Shown: positions 56,378-64,000 of the stretch, piece after piece
Position numbering within the stretch: the first letter of the stretch is position 1
Layout of the letters: every line of letters begins with the position of its first letter
Source: Variovorax sp. J22G73
GTDB taxonomy: Bacteria > Pseudomonadota > Gammaproteobacteria > Burkholderiales > Burkholderiaceae_C
Length of the DNA stretch: 64,000 nucleotides
Reading direction: 5' to 3'
Assembly (NCBI RefSeq): GCF_030317035.1
Contig: NZ_JASZYK010000002.1
Location: forward strand, 744,001 to 808,000
Program-made: the position numbers and the translations under genes
Notes under the pieces: generated by a model
What the model was told of the DNA's origin: nothing
Databases searched by the model: none
The model's input: only the letters and a program-made list of their open reading frames with translations

Positions 56378-57319
56378 ATGACCTCTTTCGCACCGTTTTC
56401 CGCACCCTTTTCCGCACCCTTTTCCGCCCGTCGCCGCGGCCTGGTGGCCATGGCCGCGCTGCTGCCGTTCGCAGGCGTCACCGGCCACGCGCATGCCCTG
56501 GCGGCCAACGCCGGCGACCTGCCGCCTGACGCCATCAAGAGATTGCAGGCAGCGGTCGACGGCCCGCAACGCAGCGCCGCCAACCGGGCGCGCGACGGCG
56601 CGCGGCATCCGCTGGAAACGCTGGCCTTCTTCGGCATTCGCCCCGATGCATCGGTCATCGAGATCGCGCCCGGCGGCGGCTGGTACACCGAGATCCTCGC
56701 GCCCTATCTGCACGACCACGGCCGCCTCTATGCCGCGCACGAGCCGGCCCACGGCTCGCCCGGCCAGCAGCGCGCACGCGCCGCCTTTGCCGAGAAGCTC
56801 GCGCGCGACCCCAAGGTGTACGGCCGCGTCGTGCTCGGCACCATGCCGACCGCGGCCTTCACCGACATCCGCCCGCCCGGCGGCGCCGATGCCGTGCTGA
56901 CCTTTCGCAACATCCACAACTGGATCGAGGACGGGCACTTCGACGAGAGCCTGCGCGCCTTCTTCGACGTGCTCAAGCCCGGCGGCGTGCTGGGCGTGGA
57001 GGAGCACCGCGCGGCGCCGGGCACGCCGCTGGCGCGCGTGATCTCGCAGGGCTACGTGCCGCAGGCGCTGGTGGTCGAGCGCGCGAAGGCGGCCGGATTC
57101 GAGTTCTCGGGCAGCAGCGAGGTCAACGCCAACCCGCGCGACACCCGGGACCACGCGAACGGCGTGTGGTCGCTGCCGCCCACGCTGCGCGGCGGCGAGC
57201 TCGACCGGTCGAAGTACGTGGCCATCGGCGAGTCGGACCGCATGACGCTGAAATTCGTCAAGCCACGTGGACCGCATGGATCGCAGGGATCGCGTGCATC
57301 GCGCGGGGCCACGGCCTGA
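56378..57319 (+). CDS. Exported class I methyltransferase-like protein
   Basis: 313 aa. An unusual N-terminus repeats APFS three times, followed by a twin-arginine-like RRRGLVAMAAL and a hydrophobic stretch ending at AHALA, suggesting Tat export. The body has a methyltransferase SAM-binding motif (VIEIAPGGGWYTEILAPYL) and later strands (ADAVLTFRNIHNW; PGGVLGVEEHR). Exported SAM methyltransferase-like proteins of this type occur in proteobacteria, but their role is unknown. Divergent from the Bug gene. Confidence 0.8.
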   Translation: MTSFAPFSAPFSAPFSARRRGLVAMAALLPFAGVTGHAHALAANAGDLPPDAIKRLQAAVDGPQRSAANRARDGARHPLETLAFFGIRPDASVIEIAPGGGWYTEILAPYLHDHGRLYAAHEPAHGSPGQQRARAAFAEKLARDPKVYGRVVLGTMPTAAFTDIRPPGGADAVLTFRNIHNWIEDGHFDESLRAFFDVLKPGGVLGVEEHRAAPGTPLARVISQGYVPQALVVERAKAAGFEFSGSSEVNANPRDTRDHANGVWSLPPTLRGGELDRSKYVAIGESDRMTLKFVKPRGPHGSQGSRASRGATA

Positions 57320-57338
57320 GCGTTCGAGCAAGGGCGAG

Positions 57339-57352
57339 CGTGCGATCGCACG
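57339..57352. repeat. Palindrome CGTGCGATCGCACG
   Basis: A 14-bp perfect palindrome 20 nt after the methyltransferase-like gene stop, in the 226-bp gap before the DUF427 gene. It could be part of a hairpin terminator, but no T-run follows. The rest of the gap shows nothing else. Confidence 0.5.
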
Positions 57353-57545
57353 TGCCTTCACGGCCACGTTTTCGTGACCGCTCGTCAACGGCTGAATGCG
57401 AAAGAACTCAGTCTGCAGCCCTTCCGCGGGCCTTTAACCACGCTGGGAACAGGCCGATTCCGCGGGGGCTTCAAACCGGCCGCGCATCGCGGCAAGATGC
57501 GCATCCGCCGATTCTTGCGTCACCCCGACCCGAAGGAGCTGCCCC

Positions 57546-57935
57546 ATGTTCGCCACGCCAGAACGCACCATCAAGATTCCCGGCCCCGAACATCCCATCA
57601 CCATCGCGAAGAACCCGCTTCGCGTGGTGGTGTCGGTCGACGGCCATGTCATCGCCGACACGCGCGACGCGCTCACCCTGCGCGAAGCGCACTTCGGCAC
57701 CGTGCACTACATACCGCGCAAGGACGTGAAGATGACGCTGCTGCAGCGCACCTCGCACGCCACCTACTGCCCGTACAAGGGCGAGGCCAACTACTACAGC
57801 ATTCCCGCGGGCGGCGAGCGGTCCGAGAACGCGGTGTGGACCTATGAGACGCCCTACGACTCGGTCGCGCAGATCAAGGACCATGTGGCGTTCTATCCGG
57901 ACCGGGTGGGGCCCATCGAGGAGCGGGTCGTCTAA
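57546..57935 (+). CDS. DUF427 family protein
   Basis: 129 aa, the usual size for DUF427. Seen: ITIAKNPLRVVVSVDGHVIADT near the start and TYCPYKGEANYYSIPAGG in the middle, both conserved in the family. Small beta-rich cytoplasmic protein of unknown function. GGAGCTGCCCC before the ATG is a reasonable ribosome-binding site. A strong bidirectional hairpin follows. Confidence 0.92.
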   Translation: MFATPERTIKIPGPEHPITIAKNPLRVVVSVDGHVIADTRDALTLREAHFGTVHYIPRKDVKMTLLQRTSHATYCPYKGEANYYSIPAGGERSENAVWTYETPYDSVAQIKDHVAFYPDRVGPIEERVV

Positions 57936-57970
57936 GCGCGGCCCACCCTTTTTTCATTCCTGGCAACGAA

Positions 57971-58004
57971 AAAGCCGGGCCCCGCTTTCGCAGGGCCCGG
58001 CTTT
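57971..58004. terminator. Bidirectional Rho-independent terminator
   Basis: AAAGCCGGGCCC (57971-57982) and GGGCCCGGCTTT (57993-58004) are exact reverse complements around a 10-nt loop, with A-rich and T-rich ends on both strands. It lies between the convergent DUF427 gene and the small exported-protein gene and can serve both. Confidence 0.88.
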
Positions 58005-58047
58005 CGTACCTTTGCCTTTGCCCTAGACAAGGGCTGGTCCAGGCGAT

Positions 58048-58425
58048 TTACAGCGGCAGTGCGTCGCCGCGAGCAGCAGCACGGGCTGCGGCGCGAACCG
58101 TCGAGCGGTCGATGCCGCTGGCCAGCACCGGGGCCACGCGGGAGGTCACGCCTTCTGCGTAGGGGTTGTCGCTGTGCGCGGCAGCCACGGCTTCGGCGCG
58201 GACGGCTGCGCGGCTGGTGCTGGAGACCAGTTGCACCGGGCCCTGGTTGGCGCCTTCGGCATAGGGGTCGGCGCTGTGCGCTGCAACCACGGCCTGGCTG
58301 GACACTTCGGCGCGGCTGGTGGCCGAGGTCAGTTGATGCACGCCGTCATAGCTTTCGGCATGGGCGGCACCGGCAGCGGCCAGCAGGGCAAGGGAAATGG
58401 CGGAGAGGAGCTTCGAGGCGGTCAT
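58048..58425 (-). CDS. Small exported repeat protein
   Basis: 125 aa with a Sec signal ending AHA (residue ~23). The mature part has two ~28-residue repeats (TSRAEVSSQAVVAAHSADPYAEG and TSRAAVRAEAVAAAHSDNPYAEG) and a partial third (IDRSTVRAAARAAARGDA). It resembles small periplasmic proteins of Burkholderiales with SRxEV motifs, but I do not recognise a named family with confidence. AAGGAAATCC before the ATG is a good ribosome-binding site. Function unknown. Confidence 0.8.
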   Translation of the reverse strand: MTASKLLSAISLALLAAAGAAHAESYDGVHQLTSATSRAEVSSQAVVAAHSADPYAEGANQGPVQLVSSTSRAAVRAEAVAAAHSDNPYAEGVTSRVAPVLASGIDRSTVRAAARAAARGDALPL

Positions 58426-58584
58426 TTGGATTTCCTTCAATTGGTTTCGGTTTGCTTTACCTGGATCAGCTGAAGGGCTGGTCCATGGGAAGAATTGTGC
58501 GCCGATACCCTCGGTAGAAACCCTATGCAAAAGGAACCGCGGTGTTCATGTGCCGGAAACAATCAGGAGACATTCGCCGACGCC

Positions 58585-59640
58585 TCAAACCCCTTGGCGC
58601 AGCCCCGGCATCACCTCTTGCGCGAACAGCCGCATGCCCGCTAGCGCCTCGTCGCGCTCGAGCACGCCGTTGCCGTTGAACACGCACCGCAGCTGCCGCA
58701 CGCCGGTGCGCGCGACCAGCTGCCCGATCTGCGCCGCGCACGCCTGCGGATCGCCCAGCACCACCTGCTCGCGCAGCACGCGTTCCACGTCCAGCGGCGG
58801 CACCTGCTCGGGCGTGACGCCACGCAGCCGCGCGAAATGCAGCCGGCGTGCGTACAGCAGCGGCAGCAGCCGGTCGGCCTGCGCCCTGGCCTGCGCATGC
58901 GTCCCACCGATGCACACGTAGCGCGACAGCGACGAGCGCGCCAGCATCGCGTCGCGCCCTTCGCTTGCGCTGGGCGTAAAAGCAGCGAAGGCCGCATCCA
59001 CATGCGCAAGCTGCGCGGTCTCCGGCGGCTCCAGGCTCAGCAGCAACGGAAAGCCATGCGCCACCGCGAACCCCATGGTCTCGGCCGTGGAGCCCGCGAT
59101 GTACAGCGGCGGATGCGGCCGCTGCACGCACGCGGGGCCGACGGTCTGCGCGTCGAAGCGCCACGGGCCTTCCGACGAAGACACCGCCTTGCCACCGAGC
59201 GCATCGCGCAGCAGCAGGCATGCACGCTCGAAGCGCTCGCGCGTGGTCGAAGGGTCGACCTGCAGCGCGCGCAGCGTCGACGGATCGGTGCCCCGGCCGA
59301 CGCCCACGTCGAAGCGGCCGTCGCTCTGCACGTCGAGCTGCGCGATCTCCTCGGCCAGCAGCAGCGGGTGGTGCAGCGGCAGCACCAGCGCGGAGATGCC
59401 CACGCGCAACCGCTCGGTGCGCGCCAGCAAGGCCGCGGCCAGCAGCATCGGCGACGGGTACGGCCCGCCGGCGGGCAGCAGCCTGAATTCATGGAACCAC
59501 ACGCCGTCGAAGCCCAGCCGCTCGGCCTCTTCGAAGAAGGCCAGGAACGCGCGATGGTCGCCCAGCGTGGCTTCGCGCGAGTAGCCGGCCAGGTCGATGC
59601 GCAACGGCGCGTTCACGCTGGCGTTCACGGCGGCGTTCAT
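58585..59640 (-). CDS. LLM-class flavin-dependent oxidoreductase
   Basis: 351 aa luciferase-like monooxygenase-fold protein. Seen: FFEEAERLGFDGVWFHEFRLLP near residues 33-55, PSPMLLAAALLARTERLRVGISALVLPLHHPLLLAEEIAQLDVQSDGRFDVGVGRGT, and YIAGSTAETMGFAVAHGFPLLLS. Such enzymes use F420 or FMN to oxidise or reduce organic substrates. ATG 59640 overlaps the ABC ATPase stop (ATGA 59637-59640), making it the last gene of the uptake operon. The first residues VNASVNA are a small codon repeat. Confidence 0.9.
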   Translation of the reverse strand: MNAAVNASVNAPLRIDLAGYSREATLGDHRAFLAFFEEAERLGFDGVWFHEFRLLPAGGPYPSPMLLAAALLARTERLRVGISALVLPLHHPLLLAEEIAQLDVQSDGRFDVGVGRGTDPSTLRALQVDPSTTRERFERACLLLRDALGGKAVSSSEGPWRFDAQTVGPACVQRPHPPLYIAGSTAETMGFAVAHGFPLLLSLEPPETAQLAHVDAAFAAFTPSASEGRDAMLARSSLSRYVCIGGTHAQARAQADRLLPLLYARRLHFARLRGVTPEQVPPLDVERVLREQVVLGDPQACAAQIGQLVARTGVRQLRCVFNGNGVLERDEALAGMRLFAQEVMPGLRQGV

Positions 59641-60380
59641 TGCCCCGGCACGCCGGTGAAGAAGCGCAGCGCGCCGACCTCGTGCGACGCGATGGGCGCG
59701 CCGTAGGCCGCGGAAAGCAACCCCGGCGTCAGCACTTCCGCGGGCGCGCCGTGCGCCAGCAAACGCCCGCCCGAGAACAGCGCCAGCCGCTCGCACCACG
59801 CACTGGCCACATGCAGGTCGTGCAGCACCACGACGACCGCGCGCTGCGCCGCCGTCTCGCGCAGCATGGCCATCAGGCGGTGGTGGTGCGGAATGTCGAG
59901 GTGCGCGGCGGGCTCGTCGGCCAGCAGCAGCGCGGGGTCGTGGGCCAGCGCGCGCGCGACGCTCACGCGCGCCTTCTCGCCCCCAGAGAGCGTGGCGAAG
60001 CGGCGCGACAGCAGCGGCGCCAGCTCGCACCGCTCGACCAGTTCCGCCGAGAGCGTGGGCGCGTTGAGCCGCAGCATCTCGTTCACGCTCAGGTCCCAGT
60101 GGCTCGCGCCCTGCTGCGCCACATAGCCGATGTGCCGCGCGAACTCGCGCGCCGGCCAGTCTTTCAACGCACGCCCGCGCAGCAGCACGCGGCCCGAAGC
60201 CAAGGGCGTGAGCCCGAGCGCCGTGCGCAGCAGCGTGGTCTTGCCCGAGCCGTTCGGCCCGACGATGCCGAGCAGCCCGCGCTCGGGAATGGCCAGGCTC
60301 ACGCCGTCGAGCAACAGGCGGCGGACCCCAGCGGCGGAAACGCCGACCGACACACCCTCGAAAGCAAGCGCCGCGCTCAT
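59637..60380 (-). CDS. FecE-like ABC transporter ATPase
   Basis: 247 aa ATPase of the iron-chelate/B12 import family. Seen: Walker A GPNGSGKTT, Q-loop YVAQQGAS, signature LSGGEKARVS, Walker B ALLLADEPAAHLD and the H-loop in VVLHDLHVA. It overlaps the permease stop (ATGA 60377-60380) and the LLM start. Drives import through the adjacent FecCD-type permease. Confidence 0.93.
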   Translation of the reverse strand: MSAALAFEGVSVGVSAAGVRRLLLDGVSLAIPERGLLGIVGPNGSGKTTLLRTALGLTPLASGRVLLRGRALKDWPAREFARHIGYVAQQGASHWDLSVNEMLRLNAPTLSAELVERCELAPLLSRRFATLSGGEKARVSVARALAHDPALLLADEPAAHLDIPHHHRLMAMLRETAAQRAVVVVLHDLHVASAWCERLALFSGGRLLAHGAPAEVLTPGLLSAAYGAPIASHEVGALRFFTGVPGQ

Positions 60381-61369
60381 GCCCGCCTCCACAGCAGCAG
60401 CGCGATGAAGAACGGTCCACCGATCAGCGCCGTCAACAGCCCCGCGGGAATCTCGCTCGGCGCCAGCGCCGCGCGCGCCACGCCGTCGACCTGCACCATC
60501 AAGATGCCGCCCGCCACCGCGCAGGCCGGCACCAGCCGCGCGTGCAGCGGCCCGATCCACCAGCGCAGCACGTGCGGCACGATGAGCCCGACAAAGCCGA
60601 TGAGCCCGCCCCAGCTCACCGCCAGCGCGGTCGCCAGCGAGGCCACCAGCACCGCCCAGGCGGAGAAGCGCGGCACGCGCACGCCCATGCTGTGCGCCGT
60701 GTCTTCGCCCATGCCGAGCGCGTCGAGCCCGTGGGCCAGCGAGCGCACCAGCAGCACCAGCACGGCGAGCACCGCGAACAGCACCGCCACCTCGCCCGGC
60801 GTCGGCGTCTGCACGCCGCCCAGCTGCCACGAAATGACGGCGCGCAGGTTGGTCGACTCGTCCCCGTACACCATGAGGATCAGGCTGCGCAGCGCCGCGA
60901 GAATCGCGGCCAGCGCCACGCCCGCCAGCAGCAGCCGGCCGGCCTGCCATTCACCGCCGAGCCGCCCGACCAGCAGCACCAGCCAGCTCGCGCCCCAGGC
61001 GCCCGCGAAGGCCAGCAGCGGCAGGCTCAGCGCCGGCGGCACGATGGCCGGCAGCAGCAACGCGATGGCCGCGCCCACCGCCGCGCCGCTCGCGCTGCCC
61101 AACAGGTAGGGCTCGGCCAGCGGGTTGCGAAACACCCCCTGGAACACCAGCCCCGCCAGCGACAGGCACGCCCCCACGAAGAAGGCCGCGGCCACGCGCG
61201 GCGCACGCCACACGCGCACCAGCTCCGCGTCGAGCGAGCCGCTGGCGAACCAGCGCGTGGGCCACACCGTGCCCGCGCCGATGCTCAAGGCCAGCGCAAC
61301 GGCCGCGACCGCGGCCACGCCCAGCACCAGCCACAGCGTGACGTTCGACACGCGCTTGTCTTCGTTCAT
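60377..61369 (-). CDS. FecCD-family ABC permease
   Basis: 330 aa inner-membrane permease of the BtuC/FecCD family with about ten hydrophobic segments. Seen: RAPRVAAAFFVGACLSLAGLVFQGVFRNPLAEPYLLGSASGAAVGAA near the start and SWGGLIGFVGLIVPHVLRWWIGP near the C-terminus. Starts at ATG 61369, overlapping the binding-protein stop (61366-61369), so the operon is translationally coupled throughout. Confidence 0.94.
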   Translation of the reverse strand: MNEDKRVSNVTLWLVLGVAAVAAVALALSIGAGTVWPTRWFASGSLDAELVRVWRAPRVAAAFFVGACLSLAGLVFQGVFRNPLAEPYLLGSASGAAVGAAIALLLPAIVPPALSLPLLAFAGAWGASWLVLLVGRLGGEWQAGRLLLAGVALAAILAALRSLILMVYGDESTNLRAVISWQLGGVQTPTPGEVAVLFAVLAVLVLLVRSLAHGLDALGMGEDTAHSMGVRVPRFSAWAVLVASLATALAVSWGGLIGFVGLIVPHVLRWWIGPLHARLVPACAVAGGILMVQVDGVARAALAPSEIPAGLLTALIGGPFFIALLLWRRA

Positions 61370-62280
61370 GCGAACAACTCCGGATGCAAGGCCCGCGCAT
61401 AGTCTTCGACCGCCTCGATCTGCCGCGGCCCGGGTATCAGCTTGTGGCTGCGCTCCAGCACGACCACGCGGCCCTCTTTCACCGCGCGCAGGCTGTGCCA
61501 GCCGGGGCGCTCGGCGATCAGCGACGCGCTCTTGGGCACCTGCTGCAGCGAGATGATCACATCGGGGTCGCGCACGAAGATGGCCTCGGCGCTCACCTGT
61601 TGCGAGCCCTGCAGGTCGGCGAACACGTTGCGTCCGCCGGCCCACTGCAGCGCGTCGTTGGCGTAGTGGCCGGTGCCCATGGTCTGGTAGGCGCCACGCG
61701 CGGCGGCGGCTGTTTCCAGGTACACGCTGCGGCGTGGCGCCACGGAAACCTTCTGCGCTACGGCCTGCAGGCGCGCTTCCATGCCGGCGCGCAAAACGCG
61801 CGCTGCTTCATCGACGCCGGTCGCGCGGCCCAGCAGATCGATGTTGCGGAACACCGAGGGCAAATCAGGGTGCGCCAGCACGATGGCCGGCACCTGCACG
61901 CGCTCGAAGGCTTCCACCAGGCTCAACGCCGAGTGGTGCGACGGCGTCACCACCACCAGGTCGGGCCGGTAGGCTGCCACCGCCTCGGCCGAATAGCCCA
62001 GCGAGCCGCCGATGCTCGGCTTGGCCTTGGCCGACTCGGGCCAGCGCACGCGCCCGCCGATGGCGGCCACGCGGTCTTCCAGCCCCAGCGCCCAGGCCAG
62101 CTCCACGTTGCTCGGGAACACGACCACGATGCGCTGCGGCGGCGCCGGTATGCGCACGCGCCGGCCGACGGCATCGGTGACCTCGCGCGGAAAGCCGTCG
62201 CCCGAAAAGCGGTCCTCGCCGGCCGCAGGCAAAGCAAGGTTCAAGAGCGCCATTCCTGCCAGCACCGTTCGCCGCTTCAT
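61366..62280 (-). CDS. BtuF/FhuD-type periplasmic binding protein
   Basis: 304 aa with a signal peptide ending near GEDRF. Class III metallophore-type binding protein: REVTDAVGRRVRIPAPPQRIVVVFPSNVELAWALGLEDRVAAIGG and the long-helix region EAVAAYRPDLVVV. Such proteins bind B12, hemin or ferric siderophores. The ligand here cannot be fixed from sequence. ATG 62280 lies 5 nt after the TonB receptor stop. First ABC gene of the operon. Confidence 0.92.
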   Translation of the reverse strand: MKRRTVLAGMALLNLALPAAGEDRFSGDGFPREVTDAVGRRVRIPAPPQRIVVVFPSNVELAWALGLEDRVAAIGGRVRWPESAKAKPSIGGSLGYSAEAVAAYRPDLVVVTPSHHSALSLVEAFERVQVPAIVLAHPDLPSVFRNIDLLGRATGVDEAARVLRAGMEARLQAVAQKVSVAPRRSVYLETAAAARGAYQTMGTGHYANDALQWAGGRNVFADLQGSQQVSAEAIFVRDPDVIISLQQVPKSASLIAERPGWHSLRAVKEGRVVVLERSHKLIPGPRQIEAVEDYARALHPELFA

Positions 62281-62285
62281 GCCGC

Positions 62286-64000
62286 TCAGAACGTGTAGCG
62301 GGCGCGCGCGAAGAAGGTGCGCGGCGCGCCGGCGTTGCCCGCGTCCTGCGCCGACAGGTCGTCGCCGATGTAGTACTTGTTCGTCAGGTTGTTCACCCCG
62401 GCTTGCAGCGTGAGCTGCGGCGTGGCCTTGTAGCTCACCGCCACGTTGGCCAGCAGGTAGCCCGGCAGCTTCTGCGGGTTGACGGTGTTGTCGCGCAGGT
62501 AGCGGCTGCCCACGTAGTTGGCCGTGCCCGTGACCGACCACGGCCCCTGCGCCCAGGTGACGCCCGCGCCGGCGATGTTGTGCGCCGACATGCGCACGCG
62601 GTAGCCGCCGAAGTTGGTGCTGCGCGCGCCGCTGTCGGTGTAGGTCTGAAAGTCTTTCAGGCGCGCGTCCTGCCAGGTGTAGTGCACGTAGCCGTTCCAG
62701 TTCTGCGAGAGCTGGAACTGCATCGACGACTCGATGCCCTTGGTGCGCGAGGTCGCGTTGCTGAACACGAACGAGTCGGGCCCGCTGCGGTAGGCGCGCT
62801 GGCCGTCGACCTTCTCGGCCTCGAACAGGCTCACCTGGTAGGCCCAGGCATCGCTGGCCGCGCGGCCCTTCACGCCCACCTCCTTGCTGCGCGTGAGCTC
62901 GGGGCGAAGAATGTCGGGCACCACCACGTTGTTGCGCGTGTTCAGCGCCACGGCCTGCGGGCGGAAGCCCTCGCTCCAGTTCGCGAACACCGCGTGCGTG
63001 GCCGCCGCGCTGCGCGCGAAGGCCCAGTCGGCGCCCAGGCGCGGGCTGGTGCGGCTGCCCTCTTGCGCGGAGATCACGCTGGTGCCCGAGCGGCCCAGCG
63101 TCTGCTCGAACTTGTCGTGCCGCAGGCCGGCGGTAACGCCGAAGGCGCCCCACTCGAAGCGGTCTTGCACGTAGAAGCTGCGCACCTCCTGGTCGAAGCG
63201 CGAGTACGTGGTGGCGCCGCGAATGCCGCGCGGGTCGTTGCGTATGCTGCTCACCGGCACGTTGTAGAACGGGCCGCGGTACGTGGGTGCGTTGGTGAAG
63301 GTGGGCGAGTCGAGGTTCTGCCAGCCGCGCTCGATGTTCACGCCGAACTGCAGCTCGTTGCTCCAGCGCTTGCCGCCGGTGAGCCATGTCAGCGCCACGT
63401 CGTGGAACACGCCGCGGTCCGACGTGTCGCTTTCCGAGTAGCCCTTGTTCACCGCAGCGGGCGGCGGCACGATGGTGATGCCGCCGGCAAAGAAGCGGTC
63501 GTAGCGCGAGAAGCTGCTCAGGTGGTTCAGCGACCAGCCGCCGCCGAAGTCGATCTTGTTCTTCCACGCGAACGACTGGTAGTCGCCCACCACGTACGAA
63601 TCGGGAATGCCGTAGTTGTCGCGCGAGCTGATGCCGAACATCGGCTTGCCGTTCTGCAGCGGCACGATGGAGCCGCGGTCGCCGCGCACGTGCGAGTCGT
63701 AGATCTGGAAGCCCGTGCTCCAGTTGTTGGTGACCGCGAAGTCGCCGCCCAGGACGGCCGCGGCCTGCGCGCGGCCCGCGTCGCGCTGGAAGCCCTTGTA
63801 GTCGTTGTTGGCCGCGCCGATGTACAGGTTGCCGCGCTCGAAGTCCCAGCGGTAGCGCACGCTGGCGTCGGTGCGCCCGAAGCTGCCCAGCGTGGTGGTC
63901 ACGGTGCCGCCCGCGCGCTCGGGCTTCATGAAGAACTGCGCCACCCCGCCGATCGCGTTCTTGCCGTACAGCGCCGAGGCCGGGCCCTTGATGAATTCCA
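62286..64000 (-). CDS. TonB-dependent outer membrane receptor (C-terminal part, runs off the window)
   Basis: The last ~571 residues of a TonB-dependent receptor are present; its start is beyond the right edge. Seen: plug-domain end (EFIKGPASALYGKNAIGGVAQFFMKPE), then a long beta-barrel with alternating aromatic strands, and a terminal Phe strand (RTFFARARYTF) as in outer-membrane barrels. It would import a chelate or vitamin across the outer membrane for the ABC transporter encoded just downstream. The ligand is not determinable from this part. Confidence 0.93.
   Translation of the reverse strand, partial: EFIKGPASALYGKNAIGGVAQFFMKPERAGGTVTTTLGSFGRTDASVRYRWDFERGNLYIGAANNDYKGFQRDAGRAQAAAVLGGDFAVTNNWSTGFQIYDSHVRGDRGSIVPLQNGKPMFGISSRDNYGIPDSYVVGDYQSFAWKNKIDFGGGWSLNHLSSFSRYDRFFAGGITIVPPPAAVNKGYSESDTSDRGVFHDVALTWLTGGKRWSNELQFGVNIERGWQNLDSPTFTNAPTYRGPFYNVPVSSIRNDPRGIRGATTYSRFDQEVRSFYVQDRFEWGAFGVTAGLRHDKFEQTLGRSGTSVISAQEGSRTSPRLGADWAFARSAAATHAVFANWSEGFRPQAVALNTRNNVVVPDILRPELTRSKEVGVKGRAASDAWAYQVSLFEAEKVDGQRAYRSGPDSFVFSNATSRTKGIESSMQFQLSQNWNGYVHYTWQDARLKDFQTYTDSGARSTNFGGYRVRMSAHNIAGAGVTWAQGPWSVTGTANYVGSRYLRDNTVNPQKLPGYLLANVAVSYKATPQLTLQAGVNNLTNKYYIGDDLSAQDAGNAGAPRTFFARARYTF

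Overview
The window is about 64 kb of high-GC DNA with dense, short-spaced genes and frequent ATGA/GTGA start-stop overlaps. Gene content (an intracellular PHB depolymerase, single RnfB, many LysR/IclR/GntR regulators, several Bug-type periplasmic binding proteins, AtuA-like proteins, a propionyl-CoA operon) and an intergenic repeat typical of the family point to Burkholderiales, most likely Comamonadaceae and Variovorax-like. This is judged from protein and repeat character; no search was run. No rRNA, tRNA, CRISPR array, phage or transposase gene was recognised.

Layout. 1-5.1 kb: 5' part of uvrB (truncated by the window edge) divergent from a class I aminotransferase, then phaZ with a long Lys/Ala tail, rnfB and a LysE exporter. 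5.1-6.6 kb: yedA-type exporter divergent from an Lrp regulator. 6.5-16.3 kb: a seven-gene minus-strand propionyl-CoA operon (methylmalonyl-CoA mutase, GNAT, MeaB, PccB, PccA, BioB, VOC protein) divergent from a GntR regulator. 16.4-23 kb: IclR, dusA, AraC plus an acetoacetate decarboxylase-like protein, two stand-alone receivers, a conserved hypothetical and a serine hydrolase. 23-33.4 kb: a GntR-family regulator with two apparent winged helices, divergent across a perfect 15-bp inverted repeat from an eight-gene catabolic and uptake operon (omega-aminotransferase, Ntn hydrolase, five-component peptide-type ABC transporter in four genes, HSL-type esterase, PaiB-like flavoprotein).

33.4-40.6 kb: an orphan exported CxxCH/Cys-rich protein, an NHL-repeat lipoprotein followed by a decayed copy of the 3' end of the Cys-rich gene, an MHS transporter with a class II aldolase and AraC regulator, and two clusters of REP-like palindromes. 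40.6-48.3 kb: acetolactate synthase-type enzyme divergent from Lrp, an OmpA-domain protein, small hypothetical genes including a tandem paralogous pair, and a LysR/quinone-reductase pair. 48.3-57.9 kb: a minus-strand hydrolase-Bug-AtuA cluster with a LysR regulator, a nitrobindin-like protein, a second Bug protein, an exported methyltransferase-like protein and a DUF427 protein. 58-64 kb: a small repeat-containing exported protein and a tightly coupled TonB receptor/FecCD-type ABC uptake operon ending in an LLM-type flavin oxidoreductase.

How the parts work together. The propionyl-CoA operon carries carboxylase, biotin synthesis, B12 mutase, its chaperone and possibly an epimerase, giving a nearly complete route from propionyl-CoA to succinyl-CoA. 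The 23-33 kb operon looks like import, amide cleavage and transamination of an unknown amide or omega-amino compound. The 62-58 kb operon would bring a chelate-like or corrinoid-like compound across both membranes. The best candidates for undescribed biology are the double-HTH operon, the TonB/ABC/LLM operon, and the Cys-rich CxxCH protein with its partial duplication.
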